Below are positions 5,654-14,100 of a DNA stretch of 19,788 nt, one piece after another. Position 1 is the stretch's first letter. Every line of letters begins with the position of its first letter. The translations under genes and the position numbers were made by a program. Under the pieces are notes generated by a model, which had not been told where the DNA came from, made no database searches, and worked only from the letters and a program-made list of their open reading frames with translations. This DNA is from Bacillota bacterium (lineage in GTDB: Bacteria; Bacillota; Clostridia; Christensenellales; Aristaeellaceae): assembly GCA_023416585.1 (NCBI GenBank), contig JAEZHM010000033.1, positions 1 through 19,788 of the forward strand, written 5' to 3'.

Positions 5654-6626
5654 GAAGCTAAAAGATGCCATGGACCGAAGCCTTTCCGGCATTGATTTTG
5701 ATGCGCGGCTATCGGGTGGTGTGATGCGGCGTATTGAAAAAGCGGAAGGAGAAGGGGATATTATGAAACGAAAAATGGCAGTATCGCTGGTTGCGGCTTT
5801 GATACTTGTTCTGATTCTGGCGGCCGGGGCTGTGGCCGCCGCGTATCTTAGCGGGACCATCGAAATCGATTGGTTTGGAAATCCTGTGCAGTGGATGGAG
5901 ACTGCGCCTACACCTGCGCCGACTACTTTGCATGTTTCAAAGAACATGAATGACGATGCGAGAGAAAAGCTGCTTTCAGGAAAGCCTGATAATGAGATAT
6001 GGTTTTTCCAGTATGATAACGGCAACGGCGAAATGCATGGCACGATTGAAATGATTTCTGCATTGGATGAACTAAAAAAACGTATCAGCGAAGCGAATTT
6101 GCCTTTTCTGGTTCCGGATCCGCCTGCGGGATATGCGTTCAAAGACGGCTGGCTGACGTTTTTCATAGATGAGTTGGCGTTAAAGAGCGTTGCATTTTTA
6201 GGAACGAAAACCCCATATGAGGGCGTGACGCTAAGCCGGATTCGAACTGGTGAGGATATAAAAAGGAATATAGAATGTTATAATGTCCAGTTTGAGGATG
6301 CGAATGGAAATCAGATCAGTGTGACTGCCCAGTTTGACACCACAGAGGCAGAACATGGGTTTGGCGCTACAGAAGGCGATATATATGAACCGGTGTCTAT
6401 CCCTGGCATGGAAAAAGCGCTGTACATAAAAAGAAATGGGATCGATGAAGCGCTGTATTTGCAGCAAACGGGGTTTGAGCCGATTCAGTATGCTGCGCTC
6501 TTTGACTTTGATTCTGTTTATCAGTGGGGAGATAATACCCAGATTTACGATGCAGTGTTGTATGATATCAACTCCAAGACTGCGCAGAAGGATGTATTGC
6601 TGTCTATGGCCAATCGTATGAAATAG
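5646..6626 (+). CDS. Membrane-anchored anti-sigma-like protein with large extracytoplasmic domain
   Basis: A 326-residue protein with a short cytoplasmic N-terminus (1-43: KLKDAMDRSLSGIDFDARL, then VMRRIEKAEG), one membrane helix (about 44-68, VSLVAALILVLILAAGAV) and about 255 residues outside. The outer part starts with a Pro/Thr-rich stretch (TAPTPAPTT) and contains LVPDPPAGYAFKDGWLTFF. This topology and the 8-nt overlap with the ECF sigma gene point to the cognate anti-sigma factor. The N-terminal segment resembles those of DUF4179/DUF4367-type partners, although I cannot assign the family firmly. No zinc-finger HxxxCxxC is present. ATG 5646 is preferred to TTG 5643. A strong ribosome site precedes an internal in-frame ATG at 5763. 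A terminator follows at 6672-6702. Confidence 0.78.
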   Translation: MNRKLKDAMDRSLSGIDFDARLSGGVMRRIEKAEGEGDIMKRKMAVSLVAALILVLILAAGAVAAAYLSGTIEIDWFGNPVQWMETAPTPAPTTLHVSKNMNDDAREKLLSGKPDNEIWFFQYDNGNGEMHGTIEMISALDELKKRISEANLPFLVPDPPAGYAFKDGWLTFFIDELALKSVAFLGTKTPYEGVTLSRIRTGEDIKRNIECYNVQFEDANGNQISVTAQFDTTEAEHGFGATEGDIYEPVSIPGMEKALYIKRNGIDEALYLQQTGFEPIQYAALFDFDSVYQWGDNTQIYDAVLYDINSKTAQKDVLLSMANRMK

Positions 6627-6671
6627 CAAGTGCATGCGGTTGTCCACGTCTTGATCTTCATAACACATAGA

Positions 6672-6702
6672 GAGGGCAGCCTTTTCAAAAAGGGCTGCCC
6701 TC
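6672..6702 (+). terminator. Intrinsic terminator after the sigma/anti-sigma operon
   Basis: GAGGGCAGCC (6672-6681) pairs with GGCTGCCCTC (6693-6702), and the A/T bases between can extend the stem (CCTTTT/AAAAGG). The T-tract after it (CTATTTCTT) is modest. It lies 45 nt past the stop codon and before the next promoter. Confidence 0.75.
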
Positions 6703-6720
6703 CTATTTCTTGCCTGCTTA

Positions 6721-6750
6721 TTGTTAATACATCCCATCATGTTGTATACT
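6721..6750 (+). promoter_or_regulatory. Sigma-A promoter of the second GNAT gene
   Basis: TTGTTA (6721-6726), an 18-nt spacer and TATACT (6745-6750) lie 25 nt before the start codon at 6775, directly after a terminator. This marks the GNAT gene as its own transcription unit. Confidence 0.65.
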
Positions 6751-6774
6751 GGGCCAAAGCAAAGGAGGAGAAGT

Positions 6775-7323
6775 ATGGCCATTTATCATGAATCGTTTGA
6801 TATACAGGGAAAGCAGGTGGTGCTTCGCAATCCCGAACCCGGGGACGCGCAAAGCATGATCGACCTTGTGAACGCGCTGGATACCGAAACGGTCTTTCTG
6901 GCCCGGGAGCCTGGCGAGTTTGAAATGACCCTGGAAAAGGAACAGGCATTTTTGGCAGAACAGAAAGAATCTGAAAATACATTGTTTTTAGTATGCCTAG
7001 TGGACGGGATAGTGATGGGCTCCTGCCAGGCATCCTGCTTAAGCCGCCGTCGATTCCGCCACAAGGCCATGGTTGGAATTGCGTTGCGTCAGTCTGTCTG
7101 CGGCCTTGGCATTGGCAGAATAATGATGAACACCCTGATCGCCTGGGGCAAAGAACGCGGCCTTTCCCATCTGGAACTAGAAGTGGACAGCGGAAACCTG
7201 CCGGCGCTGAAGCTGTATATGAGCCTGGGCTTTCTTGTATGCGGACGCCAGTACCATGCGCGGAAGCTGGCCGACAGCACCTATCGGGATGATTACTACA
7301 TGTACCTGCCGCTGGAGGCGTGA
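6775..7323 (+). CDS. GNAT-family N-acetyltransferase
   Basis: A 182-residue single-domain GNAT enzyme that would transfer acetyl from acetyl-CoA to an amine. The fold is visible across the whole length: N-terminal VLRNPEPGDAQSMIDLVNAL (typical RimI/RimJ-like 'R.p...D'), a central strand LVCLVDGIVMGSCQ, motif A VGIALRQSVCGLGIGRIMM with the pantetheine-binding CGLGIGR (in place of the usual RGxGxG), and motif B 'VDSGNLPALKLYMSLGF'. The substrate cannot be deduced. ATG 6775 is preceded by AAAGGAGGAG, a near-perfect ribosome site. It is unrelated in sequence to the GNAT protein at 4190-4972 beyond the fold. It has its own promoter and no close partner gene. Confidence 0.92.
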   Translation: MAIYHESFDIQGKQVVLRNPEPGDAQSMIDLVNALDTETVFLAREPGEFEMTLEKEQAFLAEQKESENTLFLVCLVDGIVMGSCQASCLSRRRFRHKAMVGIALRQSVCGLGIGRIMMNTLIAWGKERGLSHLELEVDSGNLPALKLYMSLGFLVCGRQYHARKLADSTYRDDYYMYLPLEA

Positions 7324-7402
7324 ACAGGAATAATCCGTTGTTTGTAAGACAAGTATATTTAATTCCTAATCACAATTCAACAGCGGATCCGCAGGCCTCA
7401 TA

Positions 7403-7431
7403 TTGTTAAGCCTGCCCCTGCGTGGTATGAT
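7403..7431 (+). promoter_or_regulatory. Sigma-A promoter of the lipase-like gene
   Basis: TTGTTA (7403-7408), a 17-nt spacer and TATGAT (7426-7431), with TG one base upstream of the -10 (extended -10). A start near 7438 leaves about 30 nt of leader before ATG 7470. That supports 7470 rather than ATG 7449 as the translation start. Confidence 0.72.
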
Positions 7432-7469
7432 AAGCGCAATGGTTTTCTATGTTGGAAAGAAGGCGGCGC

Positions 7470-9086
7470 ATGGCACAGGATCAATCCATCCCAAAGCTTC
7501 CGGCTCCCGTCCGCGGGCGGCTTACCTATGTGGATTTGGGCCGGACCGTGCCTTTTTTTCTGCCCTGGGAGCAGGACCCTTGGGGGAGGCTTCGCCCGCC
7601 CTTTTCCCAGGAGTTGATGCGCCTTTCACTGGAGCTTTCCTCCACCGCCCAGGACCTTCGCGTCGGCGACTGGATGCGGGCAGGCTGGACCGATTTCAAC
7701 TTTCAGGTGGACAACAAGCTCCTGGGGGGCGTATCCCCTGCGCCTGTGAGCGAGACTCGGCAGTTTTTGTACAACAAATGGGCCGTATATAGGGCCAGGG
7801 CGAATTTAAGGCAATTGAATCCCGTACGGCAGGTGTTTTCCGCCATCCGCCAACGGGAGCAAAGCGATACCGGCAAAGCCGTAATGATGATAAAACCCGC
7901 CCAGGATGGCTGCTATGTGGTAGCTATCGGTTTTCGCAGCACGGGAAGCCGCTTTTACGACTGGTTTTCCAACTTGCGCTTCGCCAGCGAAAACGGCATA
8001 CACCAGGGCTTTTTGCAGCTGGCGCGGCAATTTGACGGGAACGCGGAGCGTGTTGCTTTTCCCGATACAGCCAAGGCGCTGGGCTTGGAAAATTTAACGC
8101 TGACCCATATCCTTAGGGAGGCGCGTCAGCATGACAGCCGCTTTAAACTGTGGCTTGCCGGCCACAGCCAGGGCGCCGCGGTAATGCAGGTGCTGACCCA
8201 CTTGTGGATTCAGGAAAGCGGTGTTCTTCCGGAAAACATCATAGGCTATGGCTTTGCTTCCCCTACGGTGATGATGGGCACCGCACTTAATGACCCTGCG
8301 GCCTATCCTCTGTACCATGTGCTCAACGGTGACGACTATGTGCCAAGGGCCTGCGCGCAGATGCACCTGGGGGTATGTCTTTTTTATCCTGCCGGTGAGG
8401 AATTGTGCCGCGCAGCCTATGGCTGGCGGGAAACATCAGAAGCACAAAATGCCCGCGCGGAAGTAAGAAGGCTGACCCGGCCCATGGTGGATATGCCTAC
8501 GTTGATCGAATACGGCATGGCCTATCTGCAGACGCTGGCCGGTATGTCCATGGCGGATATGCTCTCCGCTCTGAACCTGATACGCTTCCGCATACTGCCC
8601 ATCAAGCAAGTGATGGCCGTTGCGGGAACAAGCCAGCAAGGTTTATTGAAATCTGTCCGCCGCAGGGTGGAGAAGGCATACAGGACGCTGGCCGGGCACG
8701 ACCTTGACCAAACGCGTTTGAACTTGCTGCAGGTGGAATTTGAAGAGGCTATGGCGAAGGTTGGCCCCGGGGAGTTTACACGCGCCATTGGCGAGATGCT
8801 CTACTGGCCCCATGTATTAAAGAACAGCCCGGGGAAGAGCCATTCGGCCTACCAGTTCATAGCTCTTCGGGGCGTGTCCACACTTCATCCCGCCATCTGG
8901 CAAAGCGGTTCTCCGCCAAGACTTAAGTGGCTTACGCTTCCCGAAGAAGCCGTCGCCTTGTCCGTCTTGCATGAGGCACTGCCGCTTGGCATGTTAATCA
9001 ACCGCCGCAGGCTGCCATCTCCCCGCAGGCCCATGCGCCGCCGTCATCAGGGTTATTCCGGCCGGCGCGCTGCCTATCGCTTATAA
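7470..9086 (+). CDS. Class 3 lipase-like alpha/beta hydrolase with Arg-rich C-terminus
   Basis: A 538-residue protein. The first about 310 residues carry class 3 lipase features: a strand and oxyanion-region segment VVAIGFRSTGSRFYDWFSNL, the nucleophile elbow GHSQG with serine 233, then IIGYGFASPTVM and LNGDDYVPRA with candidate catalytic aspartates 288/289. The catalytic histidine is not obvious. Residues about 310-510 are not recognised; they are helical-looking (MADMLSALNLIRFRIL and similar). The last 28 residues (511-538) contain 11 arginines. There is no signal peptide or membrane helix, so it should be cytoplasmic. The substrate is unknown; a lipid or other ester is the family expectation. 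It lies 75 nt before plsX, which has its own likely promoter. ATG 7470 is preferred for its AAGG upstream and the promoter position; ATG 7449 would add 7 residues. Confidence 0.75.
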   Translation: MAQDQSIPKLPAPVRGRLTYVDLGRTVPFFLPWEQDPWGRLRPPFSQELMRLSLELSSTAQDLRVGDWMRAGWTDFNFQVDNKLLGGVSPAPVSETRQFLYNKWAVYRARANLRQLNPVRQVFSAIRQREQSDTGKAVMMIKPAQDGCYVVAIGFRSTGSRFYDWFSNLRFASENGIHQGFLQLARQFDGNAERVAFPDTAKALGLENLTLTHILREARQHDSRFKLWLAGHSQGAAVMQVLTHLWIQESGVLPENIIGYGFASPTVMMGTALNDPAAYPLYHVLNGDDYVPRACAQMHLGVCLFYPAGEELCRAAYGWRETSEAQNARAEVRRLTRPMVDMPTLIEYGMAYLQTLAGMSMADMLSALNLIRFRILPIKQVMAVAGTSQQGLLKSVRRRVEKAYRTLAGHDLDQTRLNLLQVEFEEAMAKVGPGEFTRAIGEMLYWPHVLKNSPGKSHSAYQFIALRGVSTLHPAIWQSGSPPRLKWLTLPEEAVALSVLHEALPLGMLINRRRLPSPRRPMRRRHQGYSGRRAAYRL

Positions 9087-9088
9087 TC

Positions 9089-9118
9089 TTGCATTGGCGG
9101 GGCCTTGTGTGCTACAAT
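9089..9118 (+). promoter_or_regulatory. Candidate promoter of the plsX-acpP-rnc-smc cluster
   Basis: TTGCAT (9089-9094), an 18-nt spacer and TACAAT (9113-9118) lie immediately after the lipase-like gene and 44 nt before plsX. No FapR-type operator palindrome was noticed beside it. Confidence 0.5.
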
Positions 9119-9161
9119 CATCCTGTTCTATTATGGTCTGATGAAAGCAGGGCGAGGGCGC

Positions 9162-10166
9162 ATGCGTATTTTTGTGGATGCCATGGGCGGCGATTTTGCC
9201 CCCAAAGCGGCGGTGGAGGGAACGGCGGAGGCGCTGCACGCAATGCCCGATCTTCATGTTACGCTGGCCGGGGTGCAGGAAGCCATGGCCCCATATATGG
9301 AAAAGCTCAAAAATGTAGCAAGCCGGGTAAATATCATGGAAACCCCTGAGGTCATATCCAATCATGACGCTCCCGTGATGGCCATCCGCCAGAAGAAGGG
9401 CTCGGGCATCGTTATGGGCATGCTGGCCGTGAAGGAAAAAGAGGCGGACGGCTTTGTTTCCGCCGGCTCCACCGGCGCTGTGCTGGCGGGCGGCATGTTC
9501 CGCCTGGGGCGCATCCCCGGCATTGAAAGGCCGGCACTGGCGCCTTTGATGCCTAACGGCAAAGGTTATTTCCTGCTCATCGACTGCGGCGCCAATGTGG
9601 ACTGCCAGCCGGAATGGCTGGATCAGTTCGGGCTGATGGGTTCCATTTACATGCATCAGGTAATGGGGATTCATGATCCCAGGGTGGGGCTTGTGAACAT
9701 CGGCGCGGAGGCGGAAAAGGGCAATGCGCTGGTAAAGGCTGCCTATCCCATCATGGAAAAGGCTGCTTACAATTTTATCGGCAATGTGGAGGCCAGGGAT
9801 ATCACAGGAGATCAGGCGGATGTAATGGTATGCGACGGTTTTTCCGGAAACCTGATTTTGAAGTTCATGGAGGGTGTGGCCGGCACGCTGATGCATATCA
9901 TCAAAAGAGAGCTTATGGCTGACCTGCGCGGGAAGATTGGCGGCTTCATCTCCAAGCCCGCTTTCCGCAGGGTGGCAAAGCTCATGGACTATTCCGAGGT
10001 AGGCGGCGCACCCTTGCTTGGTGTACAGGGTGTTGTGGTGAAAGCCCACGGTTCCAGCAATGGCCATGCAATGGCATGCGCCATCCGCCAGGCATCGCTG
10101 ATGGCCAAGGGCAACGTGGTAGGCCTTATCGACAAACAAATTCAAGCAAGCATACCCCAAGCTTGA
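9162..10166 (+). CDS. plsX: Phosphate acyltransferase PlsX
   Basis: A 334-residue PlsX, which makes acyl-phosphate from acyl-ACP for PlsY, the first committed steps of phospholipid synthesis at the membrane surface. The family N-terminus MRIFVDAMGGDFAPKAAVEG is clear, as are SNHDAPVMAIRQKKGSG, the GFVSAGSTGAVLAGG loop, IDCGANVDCQPEWLDQF and CDGFSGNLILKFMEG near the C-terminus. Length matches the usual 330-350 residues. ATG 9162 is taken because the conserved protein begins there; ATG 9141 would add seven residues (MKAGRGR). It is followed 58 nt later by an acyl carrier protein, its natural substrate carrier, and then by rnc and smc. That is the Firmicutes order with fabD and fabG missing between plsX and acpP. 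Confidence 0.97.
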   Translation: MRIFVDAMGGDFAPKAAVEGTAEALHAMPDLHVTLAGVQEAMAPYMEKLKNVASRVNIMETPEVISNHDAPVMAIRQKKGSGIVMGMLAVKEKEADGFVSAGSTGAVLAGGMFRLGRIPGIERPALAPLMPNGKGYFLLIDCGANVDCQPEWLDQFGLMGSIYMHQVMGIHDPRVGLVNIGAEAEKGNALVKAAYPIMEKAAYNFIGNVEARDITGDQADVMVCDGFSGNLILKFMEGVAGTLMHIIKRELMADLRGKIGGFISKPAFRRVAKLMDYSEVGGAPLLGVQGVVVKAHGSSNGHAMACAIRQASLMAKGNVVGLIDKQIQASIPQA

Positions 10167-10224
10167 TTTTTACAGCACTTATCCAAAAAATGCAGAATCA
10201 TCTACAAAAATAGGAGGAACAGAT

Positions 10225-10455
10225 ATGGTATTCGAAACGGTAGCTCCCATGATCGCAAAACAACTTCGGGTGGACGCATCAAAAGTGACCCGCGACGCCA
10301 AGCTGGTGGAGGACCTGAAGGCCGACAGCGCTAACATTATGGTGATGATTATGGATTTGGAAGACAAATTCGGCATCATGGTGGAGGATGAGGTCATCGT
10401 ACGGCTCAAAACAGTGGGCGATGTGGTGGATTACATCGAAGAGCACAAGAAGTGA
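10225..10455 (+). CDS. acpP: Acyl carrier protein (atypical DSA phosphopantetheine site)
   Basis: A 76-residue acyl carrier protein of normal length. Serine 35, in the motif ADSANIM, should carry the 4'-phosphopantetheine arm that holds acyl chains for fatty acid synthesis and for PlsX. The site reads Asp-Ser-Ala instead of the nearly universal Asp-Ser-Leu. The following helix II (ANIMVMIMDLEDKFG) is poor in acidic residues, where typical ACPs carry Asp/Glu for docking to partner enzymes. The rest (KLVEDLKAD, LEDKFGI, TVGDVVDYIEE) is classical. AGGAGG lies 7 nt before the ATG. A weak promoter-like pair, TTTACA (10169-10174) and CAGAAT (10193-10198), precedes it. Position between plsX and rnc makes it the likely primary ACP, but a specialised carrier cannot be excluded. 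Confidence 0.93.
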   Translation: MVFETVAPMIAKQLRVDASKVTRDAKLVEDLKADSANIMVMIMDLEDKFGIMVEDEVIVRLKTVGDVVDYIEEHKK

Positions 10456-10478
10456 GATGCCGGTCGGGAAAGGCATCC

Positions 10479-10508
10479 GGCGTTGCCGATTGTTCGGCAG
10501 CGCCTTTT
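10479..10508 (+). terminator. Terminator-like hairpin between acpP and rnc
   Basis: GGCGTTGCCGA (10479-10489) pairs with TCGGCAGCGCC (10494-10504) over 11 bp with one G-U, with a TTGT loop, followed by TTTTC. A smaller GATGCC/GGCATC hairpin (10456-10461/10472-10477) precedes it. The short T-run suggests partial termination that lowers rnc-smc expression relative to acpP, or an RNA processing site. Confidence 0.6.
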
Positions 10509-10527
10509 CATGATAGGAGGAGTTTGG

Positions 10528-11196
10528 TTGAAAAAACTGATGGATAGCCTCAAATATACCTTCAGAAACGAAGCGCTGCTCCGCCGTGCGCTGACCCACC
10601 CCTCCGCCGGAGCGGAGGACAACCAGCGGCTGGAGTTTCTGGGGGACGCGGTGCTGCAGTACTGCATGTCCTGTATTCTGTATGAAAAGTATCCTTCCAT
10701 GAGCGAAGGCGGCTTGACCCACCGGCGGGCATTGCTGGTGTGCGAAGCGGCTCTCGCCAAGGTGGCAGGAAAGATCGGCCTTAAGGATTATCTGATCATG
10801 AACAAATCCCAGGAGCAGGACGGGGGAAGGGAAAATCCCTCCATTCTGGCCGATGCTATGGAAGCGGTGCTGGCCGCTGTCTGCCTGGACGGAGGTATCA
10901 ATACGGCGCTTATGCTGGTAAAAAGGCTCTGGCCGGAGGAAGAGAACCTGACGCCTGCGCTGGATGCTAAAAGCGCGTTGCAGGAATGGGTGCAGTCAAA
11001 GGGCCGGGAAGCGCCAACCTATGTGCTGCTGGAAACGGAAGGCCCGCCCCACAACCGCGTGTTCACCGCGCAGGTGAACGCCAGCGGGCTGCCGCCCTTT
11101 TGCGGCCGGGGAAAAACCAAGCGCCAGGCGGAGCAGGAAGCCGCCAAACTGGCGCTTGAATATGTCAAGGGTTCGGGAGGGTCTGCATGCGGCTGA
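10528..11196 (+). CDS. rnc: Ribonuclease III
   Basis: A 222-residue RNase III that cleaves double-stranded RNA, including rRNA precursors. The endonuclease domain (about 1-145) has the signature NQRLEFLGDAVL with E36, D40 and the second metal-binding pair D109/E112 in LADAMEAVLAA. A double-stranded RNA binding domain spans about 150-217 (AKSALQEWVQSKG, then GKTKRQAEQEAAKLAL). The start is TTG 10528, chosen because ATAGGAGG ends 7 nt upstream; the ATG at 10510 would put the ribosome site inside the coding region. The last 10 nt overlap smc, which implies translational coupling. The hairpins just upstream of the start could matter for control. rnc-smc-ftsY is the conserved Firmicutes order. Confidence 0.97.
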   Translation: MKKLMDSLKYTFRNEALLRRALTHPSAGAEDNQRLEFLGDAVLQYCMSCILYEKYPSMSEGGLTHRRALLVCEAALAKVAGKIGLKDYLIMNKSQEQDGGRENPSILADAMEAVLAAVCLDGGINTALMLVKRLWPEEENLTPALDAKSALQEWVQSKGREAPTYVLLETEGPPHNRVFTAQVNASGLPPFCGRGKTKRQAEQEAAKLALEYVKGSGGSACG

Positions 11197-14100
11197 AGAA
11201 GCTGGAGATATACGGGTTCAAATCCTTTGCCCAGCGCACGGAGATCGTGTTCAATCAGGGCATCACCGGGATTGTGGGCCCCAACGGCAGCGGCAAAAGC
11301 AATATTGCCGACGCCGTTCGCTGGGTGCTGGGCGAGCAAAGCGCCCGGCTTTTGCGTGGTGCCAAAATGGAGGATATTATTTTCGGCGGCACGGAAAAGC
11401 GAAAAGCTATGGCGTACTGTGAAGTATCCCTGGTGTTTGACAATGAGGACAAGTCATTGCCTGTGGATTACGTCGAGCTGATGGTTACCCGCCGGGTTTA
11501 CCGCAATGGTGAAAGCGAATACTATCTCAACAAGGCCGCCTGCCGTTTAAAGGATGTGGTGGACCTTTTTAGGGATACCGGAATCGGCCGGGAAGGTTAC
11601 TCCATCATCGGCCAGGGCCGCATCGACGAGATCCTTTCCCAGAAGGGGGAAGACCGTCGGCAGGTGTTTGAGGACGCGGCGGGCATCATGAAGTACCGCG
11701 CCCGCAAGGAAGAGGCGGAGCGCAAGCTGGAGAGAACAAGGGAAAACCTTACCCGTGTGGAGGATATCCTCGACGAGTTGTCCCGCCACCTGGAGCCGCT
11801 GGCCAAACAGGCGGAAACGGCCAGGGCCTATTTGATGCTGGCGGAGCAATTGAAGGGGCTGGAGCTGAATATATTCCTGATTCGCCATGACAAGCTGAAG
11901 GAAAGGCTGAACAGCTTGATGGAAGCAGCCGCCGGAGTGCAGGCGGTACTGGACCAGAACACTGCGCGGTTGGAGGAGAAAACGCAGCTCCGCCGCGAGA
12001 TGGAAGATACCCTGGAGCACATGGAGGCGGACCTTCTTGCGGCCAGGGAACAACTTACGCGCTTGAATGACGAATGGCATGAGGAGAAATCCAACCGGGA
12101 AAAGGTGAATCAACGTCTGGAAAACAGCCGTGAAAACAGCCAGCGCCTTCAGGATGAATCGTCCAGGCTGGACCAGCGGTATGGGGAACTTTCGGCCATG
12201 GAGTCTTCCGGGGAGGGCGGCCTGAATACCCAGGAAGAAGCGCTCAAGCAGGGCAGGGATACGCTTGTAAGCGAGCAGGAGCAGTTGAAGCAGCTCCAGC
12301 TGGAAGAAGCGGACCGGGAACAGGAACTGGAAGAGCATAAGGCGGCCATTCTGGCTGCCATGAACCGCCTGAGCAATGAGCGTACCGCCCAGACGCGGCA
12401 GCAGGCCATCATGGCCCAAATGAAGGAGCGGTTGGCAGAACTCTTAAAGAGTCAGGCAGATCTTTCACAAAAGGAAACAGCGCTGGAAAGTGCCTATCAA
12501 AAGGCGGTGGAGCAGGGGGAAGCTACCCGGCAAAGCTGGAAGGAGCTTTCCAAGGAAGCGGAATCGCTGGACGCTCGGGTGCAGTCGCTGGGCGCATCCA
12601 TCGGGGAGAAGACCACTGCTTTGCAGCAGTCCGCCGGCCGCCAGCAGGCCATGGAAAGCCGGTTGAAGCTGCTGGAGGAAATGGAAAGGGCATACGAGGG
12701 GTACGCCCAGGCGGTAAAAAGAGCCCTCACCTATGCAAAAAACCAGGGTGACAACAAGGTGCGGGGCGTTGTGGCCATGCTCATGCGTGTGCCCAAGCAT
12801 ATGGAAACGGCCGTCGACATGGTGTTGGGCGGTGCGCTGCAAAACATGATCACCGAGGATGAGCCCACCGCCAAGCGGGTGATCGAATATCTTCGGAATA
12901 ATCAGCTGGGCCGCGCTACCTTCCTGCCCATGAATACCATACGTGGCCGTGTGCTTACCAGGGAGGAGCGGTCGCTGCTTACCATGCCGGGCTGCCTTGG
13001 CGTGGCCAGCGAGCTGATCTCCTTTGATCCCGAGTACAGGGAGATCATGGAAAATCTGCTGGGCCGTACAGTGGTTGCGGAAAATCTGGATGCCGGCATT
13101 GCCATCATGCGGGCGGGGCGCCAGGCATTCCGCTTGGTTACGCTGAATGGCGATGTCATGCACAGCGGCGGTTCCATGACGGGCGGCTCCGTGCAGGCGA
13201 GAGCGGCCAGCTTACTCGGCCGGGAGCGGGAAATAGAGGAGCTTCGTGTATCGTCCCGCAAACTCGCGCAGGAGCTGCAAAGCGCGCGCCAGGCACTGGA
13301 GGAAATGGAGAAGGAGCGGGCGGAACTCAAGACGCTTAGGAATGAGGCTATTGGCCGGGTGCATCAGGAAGAAATCGCCGTAGCCCGTGACCAGGAGCGT
13401 GTGACAGGCGCCCGCCAGGAGTGGGACGCGCTGAAATCACGCCTTCAGATGACTTTAAGCGCCCGCCAGCAGCTGGAGGAAGGTATTGTAGAGATCGAGG
13501 AAGATCTGGAGGCCATCTCCCGCCGCACAGGCGATGTAGAAACCGACCAGGAGGCCATGCAGCAAAAAACGCAGTCGCTGCAGCAGGCACTGATCTCTGC
13601 CCGCCTTCAGGTGGAAAAGCAGCGGGACACGGTCACACAGCACATGCTGGCCGTTACAGGACGGGAGCATGAGATTGCCAGCCTAAAGCGCGACCGCCAG
13701 CGGCTGTTGGAAGAAGTCAAAAACGCCGGGGAGGACCTAAACCGGCTGCGCAAGGAAATGGCCGCCGTGCAGGAATCCATACTTCGGGACGAGGCTGCAC
13801 TTGAGAGCCTGGAGGAGTCTGTTTTAAGCCGCCATCAGGCAGTGACTCGTGCTCAGGCCGGCGTTGACGAAATGGAAAGCAAGCGCCTTGCCCAGCAGTC
13901 TGCGCTGCGCACGCTGCGCGACGAGACGGAGAGTCTGCAAAAGGAAGCGGCAGATCTTACAGAAAAGCTGCACCGTACGGAGTTGAACCGCACCCGTGTG
14001 GAAGCGGATCTGACCGCCATGCAGGAGCGAATCTGGAACGAGTACGAATTGACCTACGGCGGGGCGGAAGCCTACCGTGCGGAGAGGTTCGACCTTTCCG

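Noticed and set aside
7383..7392. GCGGATCCGC palindrome as an operator for the lipase-like gene
   Set aside because: A 10-bp palindrome can occur by chance; it lies upstream of the -35 with no related copy nearby.
9081..10160. A 359-residue open frame on the minus strand
   Set aside because: It is the antisense shadow of plsX; the plus strand encodes an unmistakable PlsX, and the minus-strand protein is His/Gly-rich without family motifs.
11547..12419. A long minus-strand open frame inside smc
   Set aside because: A high-GC coiled-coil gene leaves long antisense frames; no start signal or recognisable domain is seen.
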